Assembly: GCA_003024785.1 (NCBI GenBank)
Contig: PUQB01000541.1
Location: forward strand, 79,632-143,631
Origin: Selaginella tamariscina
Lineage: Eukaryota; Streptophyta; Lycopodiopsida; Selaginellales; Selaginellaceae
DNA length: 64,000 bases
Reading direction: 5' to 3'
Part shown: positions 25,182-36,522 of the stretch, one piece after another
Layout: the number at the start of each line of letters is the position of its first letter
How positions within the stretch are numbered: position 1 is the first letter of the stretch
Program-made: the position numbers and the translations under genes
The notes under the pieces: model-generated
Database searches by the model: none
What the model saw: the letters and a program-made list of their open reading frames with translations, nothing else
Told to the model about the DNA's origin: nothing

Positions 25182-25391
25182 ATGAAACTCTTCAGAGTCA
25201 TGTTCACTTGCTGGTACATACTCGTGCTTGGCCTTTTGATGGTTCATAATGTCGATTCTGTTCGTGTTCCCAGTAAGTCTTCTCGTTCTTGAGCTTGAAT
25301 TGCTCAACTAACGTGCGAATGTGCAGCAAGGAACTGTTCCAGTAAGATAGCTTGTGTGCCCTCTGGACCGGATCCTTCGGGGAACAAGTGA
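25182..25391 (+). CDS. Small secreted CLE-like peptide precursor, two exons
   Basis: Exon 1 is 25182-25272 and exon 2 is 25327-25391, joined in phase 1 across a 54-bp GT-AG intron (GTAAGT donor, GTGCAG acceptor). The product is 51 residues. It starts MKLFRVMF, has a hydrophobic core YILVLGLLMV and a small-residue region VDS, a classical signal peptide. The mature part ends ACVPSGPDPSGNK. VPSGPDP is the heart of CLE signalling peptides (receptor-kinase ligands in meristem and vascular control). The residue before it is Cys rather than the usual Arg/Lys/Glu context, and the end is SGN instead of the common LHN/ISN. Two Cys (NCSSKIAC) may form a small loop. It lies about 130 bp upstream of the Gemin2-like start on the same strand. 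Alternatives: another secreted peptide family, or a chance ORF; intact splice sites plus signal peptide plus C-terminal motif make chance unlikely. Confidence 0.5.
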
Positions 25392-25518
25392 GTGAAGGAA
25401 TGAACAATCACAACTGTATATAGACGCAAAAGCACTGAGAATTTGATAAAGATCGAGTTCTCGGATGTGTTTTCCATTCGGTGGCTGTTTATCATGACAG
25501 CCCCTTTTGAATAAAGAA

Positions 25519-26649
25519 ATGGGTATTTCTACTGGCTCTAGGGTAAATTTAGGTCTAGGGTTGTTGATGAGGATCCAATACGGGAGGGAGGAGCTTGAGG
25601 CGCTGCGGGATGCGAATGTCGACGCGCCGCCGGATGCAAACCTACCATCCCCAAGTAAGTATGATATATCGTGTGTAGAAGATTATGATTCGAGTAAGAA
25701 CAGGAACAAGAAGAGGAAAAGAAAGAGATCTCGCAAGAAGGCTAGAATAGGAGTTTCTGATGACGAAGATGGAGATTTTGGAGGTATGTTCGATGAAGGA
25801 GACATATTCAAGGGTGTGTTCTTTGAAGGAGATGAAGCAGAACAGGAGGCTAAATTCACAGGTGGGTTTGAAGAATATGATTCAGACGAGTACGATGATG
25901 GGCCGGCGCAGAAAGTTGCATTTGTTGTGGAAGGTGAGCCGGACTTTGAGAAGGAGGAGCCGGACGATGGGTGGGAGTACGTTAGACGGGTGAAATGGGA
26001 GGCAGCCCGGTGTCCAGGAACCATGGTTGCGGAAATCTCCCCCGAGATGTTTGCGGACAGGCAGACGAATTATATGCCGACTTTTCCAACGATTCCAGTT
26101 TGTGATCAGGAGCTTCTGCCGGCAAAGGACTGGGAAGCGAGGTTTTTGAACAGTTTCACAGAGCTGCGGTCCAAGTTTGAGAACAGACAGCCTTTAGGGG
26201 AGCTTGCCAAGCCGACTCCGAGTCTGAAGGATGATTCCGCATGGAAAGCGTTTTGCTTTGGTAAGTCGGATGGAAAGTGCTCAGTGGATAGCTTTCCGGA
26301 CATGCAGGAATTTGGGGCCGGGCCAATGAATTTCTACAAAGGAGAGTTGGACACTCTTGTGAACCTGGACGAGTCCAGTCGGGCGAATCTCTTTCAGAAG
26401 CAAGTTTTATGGCTCAAGGAGTTGGATCATCTGCCTCGGGAAAGAGCCATGTGGTTGTTTGCCCTAACTGCTGCTGTGGATAAGCCAGTGGATGCAGAGA
26501 CTAGCTTCGCTCTGAGAACGCTGCTCAGAACTTGTGCGTCAATTCGAGCTTCCAGGAGGTTTGAGAATGAGCGTGAACTGCAGCTGCTTAACATGATCAT
26601 CACAGTCACTGGCAAGTTTTTTGGTCAGGACGATAGCCAGTGTATGTAG
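25519..26649 (+). CDS. Gemin2 (SIP1) homologue, SMN-complex snRNP assembly factor
   Basis: Gemin2 holds the Sm-protein pentamer during snRNP assembly in the cytoplasm. A single open frame of 376 codons from ATG 25519 (MGISTGSRVN) to TAG 26647-26649. The N-terminal third is a basic KKRKRKRSRKK tract (possible nuclear signal) followed by acidic glycine-rich segments. The Gemin2 domain is marked by DGWEYVRRVKWEA, then WLKELDHLPRERAMWLFAL and a long helix ending LLNMIITVTGKFFGQ. Length is somewhat above animal Gemin2 (about 280 residues) because of the acidic/basic N-terminus. In-frame TTG at 25507 could extend the ORF, but ATG 25519 is the natural start. There are no frame breaks, unlike its neighbours, and no introns. 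Confidence 0.87.
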   Translation: MGISTGSRVNLGLGLLMRIQYGREELEALRDANVDAPPDANLPSPSKYDISCVEDYDSSKNRNKKRKRKRSRKKARIGVSDDEDGDFGGMFDEGDIFKGVFFEGDEAEQEAKFTGGFEEYDSDEYDDGPAQKVAFVVEGEPDFEKEEPDDGWEYVRRVKWEAARCPGTMVAEISPEMFADRQTNYMPTFPTIPVCDQELLPAKDWEARFLNSFTELRSKFENRQPLGELAKPTPSLKDDSAWKAFCFGKSDGKCSVDSFPDMQEFGAGPMNFYKGELDTLVNLDESSRANLFQKQVLWLKELDHLPRERAMWLFALTAAVDKPVDAETSFALRTLLRTCASIRASRRFENERELQLLNMIITVTGKFFGQDDSQCM

Positions 26650-27261
26650 TCCTGTAGGAGCAAAGACTCTTAATCTCAACGTTCGTTGTTTGCTAAATGG
26701 ATGTCACATAGGAAAACTCCAAATTATAGAATATAAGGTCTTTAGACGAGGGAGATGCACATTATGGTGGACTTGTAGCAGGATATGTTCTTGAGGACGA
26801 CGAGAGGAACATCTGAGGCAGAGCTGCACATGTTCGTCTAGTTTGTGACTTTCTCTTTATGTAGCCTAAACGCACTCTTATAATATTTATTAATCTTATA
26901 TTACATATAAATGTGGTGTGTGCATGTGCGTGTCTACAACAGCCGTACAATACGTTCGGTAGAAACACATTCACAACGACAGGATCGTCTTCTTGGGGAA
27001 CATCGATAAGAAAACATATATGAGTATGTGAGAAACACCCTCTTATGGCATCTTGGACACATACGATGTAGAAGTTGAAGTGGTACAACATGATACTTTC
27101 CAAATACGCTTCCAAACACCTATGTGAATCTTGTGTGATCCATTCCTACTCAGGTCTCCAAGGCGTGCATGGAGCCACAACTTATTTATATTATACAAAT
27201 TGATAATGGATATAAACACTTTGGACTAACAACAATAATTATCATGCAGCGTTTATAACAT
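26650..27261. other. 3' flank of the Gemin2-like gene
   Basis: AT-rich DNA without a recognisable gene; the short antisense ORFs have no family character. The copia relic begins near 27262. Confidence 0.5.
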
Positions 27262-29650
27262 GTTAGATCCTATGTTTAGATCAACCACTAAGGTACTAAG
27301 GATAGCACATGTGAAGGTGACATATAAAATTGATAGGCCACGACCCAGTTGTAGAGAAGAGGTCTAGTAGAGGAGTGTCACATGGGCCTAACCTGATCCA
27401 CTATATAAGCAGGCATGTGGTTAAGGTCTTGCACCTTCTTTGTGTATCTTGTTCCGAATCTGAATCTTGGTGGTCACCTTGTATTTTGAAGAGACAATAC
27501 ATATATATCTCTTCTACCTACAGTTACCCACTTCCAATTGCTCTCTCTCTCTCTCTCTTCCTCCCACTTTTCTCATCAATGGAAGCCGGCACACTAGGAA
27601 GGGAACTCTAATTCACTAGTATATGAACCCTTGTGGCATTTAGGTAGAGACCATCACTACACATCCCTATACATGTCAAAGTAATGGCTTATGGAACCCC
27701 GAGATTACACATTGACAATAGCATCCAAAGTCACTCCACATCTAACATGTGAAGTCCCTGATGATAACTTGCACAATAAAATGGCTTTGCAAAGCAAAAG
27801 AATAAAACCTTTGTGAATGCAACAAGGACTTTGTTGGCATAGGTATAACTTGAAAACTATTTATAACAAGAGATAGCTAGTGTAATGACACACATGTAAA
27901 ATTGGATCCAACCTTTGCACTCGACACAAAACACTAGAAGAGTTGTAAATAAGAAATAAAACCATTTCCACATGTTCTTGATCAACTTAAAAATGAGCTA
28001 GACCTAAAGAGTATATGATTGATTTTTTAAGTATGCACAAGACAAGGTGTATAACAAGAAGGTTTATAAACTTTAGGACCATGTAAAGAAGAAGGTGGTG
28101 ATTACTATTAATGTGGTATTTTTCAAAGATGATTTTCAACTTGATGGAGACATTAATTCAATATAGAATCATTAGTTTATTAAAGAGAAATGGTAACTCT
28201 CATTATTCTATTTGAACTTAAGAAAGATGATGATGATGAGTTATCCACAAGGGAATTACCATTTAAACTAGTCAAACCACTAGATCATGTTTAATATATT
28301 CATGTAGATAAAGTACAAGGAGCTTTCGAACATGTGAATGATTTGTCATGATTCTAACCTAGTGAGTTAACCACCTATGTAAAAATTGTGGGATATGTGG
28401 GATATATAAAAAAAGACCAAGTGTAACTGAGTTATTATAACAAGAGGCCTTCTCATAAACACTAATTGACCCTTTGCCTAATTGGCTTAAGGGAAAGGTT
28501 GTGATAACCTCTGGCATTAACACACAAATTACAAAAAATGTTAAATCCGATTCCAAACATCAATTAATAAAAAAACTCACAAAATTTATTGAGGATGCAA
28601 CAAGTTTACTCGATGATGAAGCAAAATTTTATATGTATGTATTACAATCGAGGAATTAGTGACCTTGAATATCAGTTGTGGAATGTGATAATTCAAGATT
28701 GAAAAGAATCATTTGTTAAAAATAAACATTCATATTTTCCCAAACAACAATTAATTAACTCAATGTGTTTAGAATATAATTGACCCTTAATATGTTTTAA
28801 GGTTTATCTTGTTTCAAACGGATTTACATAAATCGAGACCTCTTTGTCTTTAATGAAGGTTACAAGTGTGTACATAACAAACTTACACATGTGGAAGGTT
28901 TAGTAAATGGAGATAAAGATAAAAATTGCTTTTCTATATGAAGATTTAAAGAGAATTTACATGAAGATTCTCAAAGGATTTGTAGACATATAAAGTACCT
29001 TAAAAATATGGAGGCTAAATAAGACTTTATATGTGTTGACAAAGTTATAAAGAGTTTAGTATTACAAATTTAATGAGGTGCTTAAGAGACGTTTTAGTTA
29101 GCCAGCAATAAACTCAAATGTATATAGAAAATGGGGTAGAAAATCATGGTCATGGCACTTTATATAGATGATCATAACAACATAAGTATCAAAGTTTTGA
29201 AGTGGAGTTTATCTCTTTGACTTAAGATGAAGAATCTTGGCAAGCTTCATGACTTTTTAGATGGAGCATGATGGGATCAAGACAGTTTATGATTACATAA
29301 TGTCCATATGTCAACTTAATTCTTCAACAGTTTGGTATGCAGCAATGAAGATCCATATAGAATTAAGAGTTTTATTACATTATGAATTGCAAGAGATCTA
29401 TTGTTATCAGAGGTTTCTTATGCAAGCAGTATTATAGTTTCATTATGTAAGAGAACATGTTACTAATGAGCATTAACTATAGAGTATCTTATAAGAAATA
29501 AATAGCTTGTCGACATCTTCATAAAACAACTAAGAATTAGGAAGTTTTATGTTTTCCATAGTTAGCTTAATGTTACATGAACTTTGACTTATGAGAGAGT
29601 GTTTAGATATAAGTTGTAACTCATCACTTAGGGATATACATAGAAGTTGC
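27262..29650 (+). mobile_element. Heavily decayed Ty1/copia element
   Basis: The left part (about 27262-27600) has LTR character: TGTTAGATCC start, a TATA box in CACTATATAAGCAGG near 27401 and a pyrimidine-rich CT run near 27540-27562. From about 28035 the + frames show copia pol remnants with many stops: KKKVVITINVVF near 28087 (the end-of-integrase block usually KKVVISRDVVF), ALYIDD near 29155 (reverse transcriptase YVDD motif), KMKNLGKLHDFL near 29225, and a C-terminal VDIF-type RNase H end near 29505. A possible 3' LTR start is GTGTTTAGATATAAG near 29600. Element borders and duplications cannot be set. It is older than the copia copy next to it. Confidence 0.5.
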
Positions 29651-29708
29651 ATGCATTGAGTAGGTAGTGCGGTGCACGGCTCGTTGGAATTGTTCTTTTG
29701 TACTTAAC

Positions 29709-29878
29709 TGTAGGAGGGACATCGTGGACTCCCTCTAGCATGGCTCTTTCATGTAGCTCCACCACACGTAGGCAGTGGAGAGATAGATGATCTCTCCACA
29801 TCTAATCGGGGACTGGGACTAGGTAGAAGGGGCATTAAGTTGCTTTTATCATCAGGAATAAACTGGTGTTCTGCAACA
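29709..29878 (+). repeat. 5' LTR of the copia element
   Basis: 170 bp, TGTAGG...GCAACA, nearly identical to 34205-34373 apart from scattered substitutions and small indels. It contains GAGAGATAGATGATCTCTCC, an internal palindrome. Confidence 0.92.
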
Positions 29879-29890
29879 TGGTATCGAAGC
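29879..29890 (+). other. Primer-binding site of the copia element
   Basis: TGGTATCGAAGC directly abuts the 5' LTR end, an initiator-tRNA-Met-type primer-binding site with two changes from the usual plant word. Confidence 0.88.
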
Positions 29891-29940
29891 TAGAGTGATG
29901 GCAGAGTCTTAGGCTCTGCTTCCACAAGACATTGGGGTCC

Positions 29941-30912
29941 ATGTTTGATTTAGAGGGTTTCCCAGACCTTGGCATCTGGCCTTGGTCTCCCCTTGAATCA
30001 CATGGAACACCTCCCAATCACCCCACTCCACCACCGCAACAAATGGCGGCAAATACAACAAATTGTCGTCATGGATGCGCCACCAACCAAATTCACTGGC
30101 CAAGAGTTTTACCTTTGGTGGTGAAGATGGAACTCTACCTAGAAGACCTGGAGCTTTGGGAGATCGTGTCTAGCATCGAAGCCAAACCCACGAGTCATGC
30201 TATCAATGTTGCCGCATGGGAGAAGGACCGCAAAGCCAAGGGTAAACTTTTCAAAGCCCTAGAGCAATGCAAGTTCTGGACAATGGTGTACTGTAAAAGT
30301 GTTGTCGAAGTCTGGACATCCCTCAAGGCAACGTACGAGGCTCCACAAGCAAGCAACTGCATTTACCTCAAGCAGAAGCTGTTCAACACCGTTATGACTG
30401 AGGGAGACTCTCTCCTTGATCATGTCAAAAAGGTAAGAGCCATATTGAACACCCTCCAGGGAGTGGGAGCTACTATGGACGAGGCTGAGGAGTGCGAGTA
30501 CATCATGTGCTCACTTCCCCCCTCATACGACTCACTCGTCTCCACCCTAGGCTGCCAAACTACTCCACTCAAGTTGGTTGAGGTCCAAGCAACATTGCAA
30601 GACCTTGACACCTGGCAAAAGAACATGGAACAGCAGCCAAGCACTACCCTCTTCACGGTAGTGCGCAAGGGGAAACAAAATGAGGACATCAGCTCATACA
30701 GCTCACCAAGGCAAATTTTCAAGCCTAAGGTGAAGTGTTCTCACTGCAAGAAGAAAGGCCATGAGGAGACAAAGTGTTGGGTTAAACACCCGGAACTCAA
30801 ACCTGCCTCTGCTGACGAGTGTGGCAAGGCTCTTCTTGTTGGTGACGTAGCAATGTACATGGTCCATACATATGTGGTGGTAAAGAACCCCCACACCTTC
30901 TATGTGGACTAA
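29941..30912 (+). CDS. Copia gag with zinc knuckle, stopping at the protease active site
   Basis: Intact frame from ATG 29941 to TAA 30910-30912. A UBN2-type gag core (WEKDRKAKGKLFKAL, then the LKQKLFNTVM and LLDHVKKVRAIL helices) is followed by a CCHC knuckle, CSHCKKKGHEETKC, near 30739-30780. The frame runs into the protease and reads FYVD, then TAA where the catalytic DSG triad of copia proteases needs Ser (one base from TCA). The stop therefore ends gag exactly at the protease active site. Downstream AATH-like residues continue in the same frame, showing the stop is a point change and not a domain border. Confidence 0.85.
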   Translation: MFDLEGFPDLGIWPWSPLESHGTPPNHPTPPPQQMAANTTNCRHGCATNQIHWPRVLPLVVKMELYLEDLELWEIVSSIEAKPTSHAINVAAWEKDRKAKGKLFKALEQCKFWTMVYCKSVVEVWTSLKATYEAPQASNCIYLKQKLFNTVMTEGDSLLDHVKKVRAILNTLQGVGATMDEAEECEYIMCSLPPSYDSLVSTLGCQTTPLKLVEVQATLQDLDTWQKNMEQQPSTTLFTVVRKGKQNEDISSYSSPRQIFKPKVKCSHCKKKGHEETKCWVKHPELKPASADECGKALLVGDVAMYMVHTYVVVKNPHTFYVD

Positions 30913-33900
30913 GCAGCAACACACAACATTACAAACACCCGCAGATGGTACGTGATCTTTGAAGCAACTTTACCTGGACAACATGTGTTGGTGGGAGATG
31001 GACGCTCTCTTCCCATACTAGGATCTGGGACGATTCGTCTTACCCTACTGAGTGGACACAGATCAAGGACGTGCTCTACGTCCCTGAACTCCAAGCCAAC
31101 CTATTAGCACTTGGGCGGCTTTGGATGCTGGCTACACCTTCCATGGTGATGGCACTCGCATATCCTTCACACCCCAGACAGGACATGCACCAACACTGCA
31201 CGCACATTGCGATGGTAGTGGGAGCTTGTATAAACTAGAGATGGAGCTCGAGCCAACTTCCCCCATACCGCAAACTCTCGTCACTCAAGGTCATATTGAG
31301 GAGCTAGCATTGTGGCACCAACGTTTCGGCCATGTTGCGACCTCACGCATTGCTTAGTTGGCACGAGAACATATGGTAGAAGGACTGACAATTCCCTCAC
31401 TGGGGAACTGTCATTTTGTAGGGTATGCCAACTCGGGAAGATGCCTCGCCGAGCTTTTCCCCACAACAGAGCAACAACAACGACTAAAGTGTTCAAGCTC
31501 GTGCACACAAACCTCTGTGGGCCAATGCAAACTTAGTCCTACGCTGGTGCTCACTACTTTGTGACCTTTGTGGACGACTTTAGTTGCTACTGTACCATGT
31601 ATTTCCTTCGAGAAAAATCACAAGCCCTAGATTACATGCAGTTGTACTACACATTGGGTAGCACCCAGACTAGTCAGACACTAAGACGCCTACGCTCTGA
31701 TGGTGGTGGCGAGTACACCTCCAATGCCTTCTACCAATTATGCGAGTCAGTTGGCATTGCATGGGAGCTGATAACGACCAACTCACTACAGCAAAACAAC
31801 GTGCAGAGAGGAAGAACAAGACGTTGATGAAGAGTGCATGGAGCATGCTCCAAACAAGTTAACTTCCACAAATGTTCTGGGCTGAAGCAGTACACACTGC
31901 CAACTTCCTGCAAAATCGCTTACCAACCTTAGTGTTGAAAGGAATGACGCCACATGAAGCCTGGTAGGAAGCCATATGTAGCAGGACTGAAGATCTTTGG
32001 CTGTGAGGCCTATGTCCACGCCATTGATGACTCGTCACTCAAAAAGCTTGATGCCAGGAGCATCCGGTGTCGCTTTCTAGGCTACTGCATAGATAGGAAA
32101 GCCTACAAGCCATATGATCCTATTGCCAGGAAACCAATTTTGAGCAGGGATGTGGTCTTCAACAACGCCTCTGCTCAGCTACCATCAAGACTCCTTAGCA
32201 ATTCATGGAGCTTCTTCCAGCTTTGGACCTGGTGATTGCTTATGTGCAATTAACACCTTGCCATTGGACTCAACTTCAGAAGGCGTGGAAATCCTACTCC
32301 AAATGCAACCAACCAGTGGGAGTTCGAGTCACTAGCCTCCAATAGCTTCACACGGCACTGACGCTGCACCAACTCAAGCACATGGCACTTCTACAACAGA
32401 TCATGCAGCTCAAACCCCATTGCCCGTGGTCATGAGTGCATCCTCAAGCACTCCCCCACCTGGCGCAACCCTAAATGCAAAATACATGGCCGACGACTTG
32501 TCGGCACAGCAAGGCACCCCCTCCACCTCGCATGCAACCAACTCACACTCGCAAGGCACCTGACATGCTCATCACGACCATGCTCCTATAGGCACAAGTC
32601 GTGCATAGAGTGTTCTCCAACCTGAGAGAGGCACGGGCATCACCGGATGTAGAGCACTGGCATGCAACATGCTTGGAGGAGCTTGGATCCCTAGCTAAGA
32701 ACAAGACCTACGACCTGGTGGCACCCGAGGAGGTTCCAACAAATCGCAAGTTGATCAAGAGCATGTGGGTGTTCACACTCAAGCTTCATGCTGATGGCAC
32801 CATTGGCAGGTATAAAGCAAGGCTTGTGGTTAAGGGGTGTGCACAGGTTCCTGGTGTCGACTTCACGGAGATGTTTGCTCCCATGGTAAAGATGACCAGC
32901 CTACATCTACTCTTCTCACTAGCAGCAGTTGGGATTATGAAATCCACCAAATGAACATAAAAACAGCTTTTGCCTTTATGGGGAGTTGGAAGAGGAGATT
33001 TACATGAAGTAGCCTGAAGGTTTTCAAGTTCATGGACATGAGAGCACTTTGTGCAATCTCAAGAAGTCACTGTACAGGTTGAAACAAAGCCCATGCACAT
33101 GATACACTCGACTAGACAAGTTCCTCCTTCAAGCTGGCTTCTCTAGGAGCAATGTCGACCACAATGTGTACATTGGTGAGTGGGATCTGACTTTGTTTTC
33201 ATAGTAGTGTATGTTGACGACCTTCTGATCATTAGTAGCAAGAATAGCCGACTGCTTCCATTCGTGAAGGAGGTTCTCGCCAACCATTTTACGATGAAGG
33301 ACTTTGGTGAGGCCCAATACTGCCTCGGCATCTAGATTGTTTGTGACTGAGACAAAAAGCTAATTCATTTACACCAAGGTAAGTACTTGCAAGACATCCT
33401 CTGCAAGTACAGGATGGAGAGTTGCCATCCAGTGGCAACTCCCATGGACACACATCTGAAGCTATCAATGGAGCAATGCGCAAGCACTGATGTTGAGAAA
33501 GCAGCGATGATGAACATTCCTTATAGGAGTGCAATGGGGAGCTTGATTTCCCATGATCTGCACCAGACTCGACATTGCCTACACCATCAGCCAGGTCAGC
33601 AAATTCCTTGATAATCCTGGCATGGCACATTGGGCAGCTGTGAAGCGGATTTTCCGCTACCTCCAAGGCACTCTCGACTATGGCCTCTACTATGAAGGGG
33701 TCCAGCCCACTCTCGTGGATATTGTGATGTTGACTGGGCAGGTGATCTAGACAATAGGCGTTCCACCACAGGCTACTCATTTGGCCTGGGTAGTGCTGCA
33801 ACTTCATGGAGTAGCAAGCGCCAATCCACAATGGCGACCTCTAGCACGGAGGCTGAATACATGGTTGCCTCAGAAGCCACCAAGGAAGCCATTTGGCTTT

Positions 33901-34190
33901 GCATGTTAGTTGTAGACCTTGGCTTCACACAGGAGGACACAACTACAATCTACACAGATAATTTGGGGAGCCTAGCAATCTCAAAAAATCCTTGTTTACA
34001 CTCCCGGACAAAAGCACATCGAGGTGGTACACCATCTGGTTCATGAAAAGATTGAAGACAGTTACATCAAGCTAGTTTATTGTCCAACAAACGACATGGT
34101 GGCGGATATCTTCACCAAGCCTCTTCCTCGAGATTGCTTCAAGCAGCACTGTACTAATCTCGGAGTTTTACCCCTGCTAGAGTGAGTTCC
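30913..34190 (+). pseudogene. Copia protease-integrase-reverse transcriptase-RNase H remnants
   Basis: Domain pieces in order: GAG-pre-integrase (LALWHQRFGH near 31300), integrase core (FVDDF near 31565, RSDGGGEYTS near 31695), reverse transcriptase (NRKLIKSMWVFTLKLHADG near 32743, FAPMVKMTSLHLL near 32875, YVDD at 33210-33221, MKDFGEAQYCLGI near 33294) and RNase H ([20 protein letters not shown] near 33834, [10 protein letters not shown] near 33956). Multiple frameshifts and several stops separate them. The mix of substitutions and indels indicates genuine decay. Confidence 0.85.
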
Positions 34191-34204
34191 ACTCTAAGTG
34201 GGAG

Positions 34205-34373
34205 TGTTGGAGGGACATCGTGGACTCCCTCTAGCATGGCTCTTCCACGTGGCTCCACCACATGTAGACAGTGGAGAGATAGATGATCTCTCCACATTCT
34301 TATCGGGGACTGGGACTAGGTAAGGGGCATTGAGTTGCTCCTATCATCAGGAATAAACTGGTGTTCTGCAACA
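34205..34373 (+). repeat. 3' LTR of the copia element
   Basis: 169 bp, TGTTGG...GCAACA, partner of 29709-29878. The target duplication TTAAC follows directly. Confidence 0.92.
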
Positions 34374-34378
34374 TTAAC

Positions 34379-35869
34379 AACATAGACATGACAAGACCAC
34401 TAGCTTTTGTCTCTAGCTAAACTAAGAAATTGCAACGTTATATGAGGGAAAAACATACCCAATGGTAAAATAATGATATCCATGTCTTCGACTAGGTTTG
34501 CATTCACAATCCCAAGGACAATATCTAAAAAGTAGATATAATATCCTTTTCACAACAATTAATGCTTAAGCCTTATTAATACAATTTATTTTTCATTTCC
34601 TATATCTCCCCCTCGTAATGAGGAAGATAATTTGCTACTTTATATAAAGAAAGTAACTTGATCAATAATCAGTAAAATATTCTTTAAGATGATAATTAAT
34701 GTAATAAAAAATTAGTAATAAATTATTTATTTTATAACATAAGTTAAACAAACCAATTATTTCAACTTAAAAAAGTCATGACCCTAATCAAAATCACTTA
34801 CATTCATATTAATAACATAATTATATATTATGAAAAGTGGTTTACACAATGGTAAGCTGTTCAAATTTTAAAAACCACATTATGTAGCTCATTGCGTGTT
34901 AGAGCATTTGGCAAACATTCATTTGTAACTTTCAATAGTTAAATATCATTAATCATCTTGAACCAAATGAAAGAGCTTAAAGCCATTTAAACTTACATCA
35001 TTTACTATATTCAACCAAGAACTGATATTTAACAAAATTAGGTGTTTAACAAACCTTTAGTATATGTTTACATTATTAAATTCCAAAAGAAAAACCTTCC
35101 ATATGCATATATGTTATTCATCTTAGATAATATAGATAAAATAAAAGAACATAAGAAGGTTGACTAAGTTATTTTTATGAAAATATTATACCTTAACTTG
35201 GAACCAAAACTTTATGAAATTATAAAAATTATCAAAAAAATTTAATGAAAAAAGTTTATACACATGAATAAATGATTTTTCAAATTATTATAAGTCTAAT
35301 GATGGTAGAAAAGAATGGATACATAATAGATAATAAATGGATTGTGCCATATAATAATTACTCAAGTAAACAATATTTAACACATGTTAATGTTGAGATG
35401 TGTTCATTGATCAAAAGTGTTAAATATTTATTTAAGTATATTTGGAAAGAACACTTACATAAATAAAGTTAAGCAATATGATGAAATTAATATTATTTTA
35501 TAAATGACATCACTTATTCATTTTTTAAACAAGTTGTTATAACAATGAGTTTATTAACTAATGAGTTGGAGTGGACCCATTGCCTTGAAGAAGCTATGCC
35601 ATTTTAAATGCTACTAACGTTGTAAATTGTTTGTTTGTTAACCAAAAGATTATGTAAAATATTAAGAGAAATTTAAAAATTAGCTTAATGAAGATTACTC
35701 AAGATATTTATTTGAATTGCATGTTGAAAACATGACATTGTTACATTATCATGGCCAAAACATACAAAGTTTGAATCTCCCATATTTAAATTTATTATTT
35801 TGTCAAAGCAATTGTGTGATAAATGATTTTAATAGTTTTTAAGAGATGCAAAAGGTTTAAACTAACATT
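34379..35869. other. AT-rich spacer
   Basis: No gene or element structure seen. The short ORF at 35272-35466 has no family character. The sequence is strongly A/T-rich up to the LTR of gypsy-1. Confidence 0.5.
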
Positions 35870-36443
35870 TGTCAAGACCCGATACAGGATGCAAGATTCC
35901 GGATGCATGATACAGAATACGGAATACAGGATATGCCCACAGGATATGCCTATAGGATATACCTACAGGATATGCCTATAGGATATGTCTATAGGATATG
36001 CCTATAGGATAGTCTATAGGATATGCCTACAGGATATGCTATAGGATATACCTATAGAATATGCTACATGATATATCTACAGGATAAGGGTCACCATTTT
36101 TAGCTCATGACTAGATTAGGCTCATGACTAGATTAGCTCTTGAAGTTGTGAGCATAAAAGCTCCGACCTAATTGTTGTACAATCAGTTATTATTAACACC
36201 AGTCTTTCTACGATCAATCTTGTCTTGTTCTTGTCTTGCTCCTTGCTTCTTGTTCTCTCCTTGTCTTGTTCTCTCCTTGTCTTGTTCCTAGTTCATGTCC
36301 TGCTCCTATCTTATTCTTTGTCTTATTCCTAGTTTTTGTCTTGCTCCTGTCTTGTTCCTAGTTCCTGTCCTGCTCGTGTCTTGTTTCTAATCCTTGTCCT
36401 GCTCCTGAGTCAAGCCTCCTTGCTCTTGGATCATAGCTTGACA
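35870..36443 (+). repeat. LTR of gypsy-1, with two tandem-repeat blocks
   Basis: 574 bp with TGTCA/TGACA-type ends. The first block (about 35928-36088) is a chain of ~13-14-bp units of the type ACAGGATATGCCT. The second (about 36218-36412) is pyrimidine-rich, built of units such as CTTGTCTTGTTCCTG. A short promoter-like stretch with ATAAAAGCTCCGACC lies between them near 36154. Confidence 0.85.
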
Positions 36444-36522
36444 GTTTAATAGTAACTGCTTTCATAGCTCCCCGATTTCCAGCTACTTTTTTTTCTCCTC
36501 CTTTTTCTTTCTTTCACGGATC

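Larger units (their letters stand above)
29704..34378 (+). mobile_element. Ty1/copia element with 170-bp LTRs and perfect TTAAC target duplication
   Basis: LTRs lie at 29709-29878 and 34205-34373, starting TGTAGGAGGG / TGTTGGAGGG and ending TTCTGCAACA. TTAAC sits at 29704-29708 and 34374-34378, an exact 5-bp duplication. The primer-binding site TGGTATCGAAGC directly follows the 5' LTR (29879-29890), and the purine-rich AAGTGGGAG precedes the 3' LTR. The order gag-protease-integrase-reverse transcriptase-RNase H identifies copia. Pol is broken by both stops and frameshifts, so this copy is not autonomous now. LTRs are unusually short for a 4.7-kb element. Confidence 0.93.

Noticed and set aside
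35928..36088. Regular repeats resembling a CRISPR array
   Set aside because: The units are directly adjacent degenerate 13-14-mers without unique spacers, inside an LTR of a plant retrotransposon.
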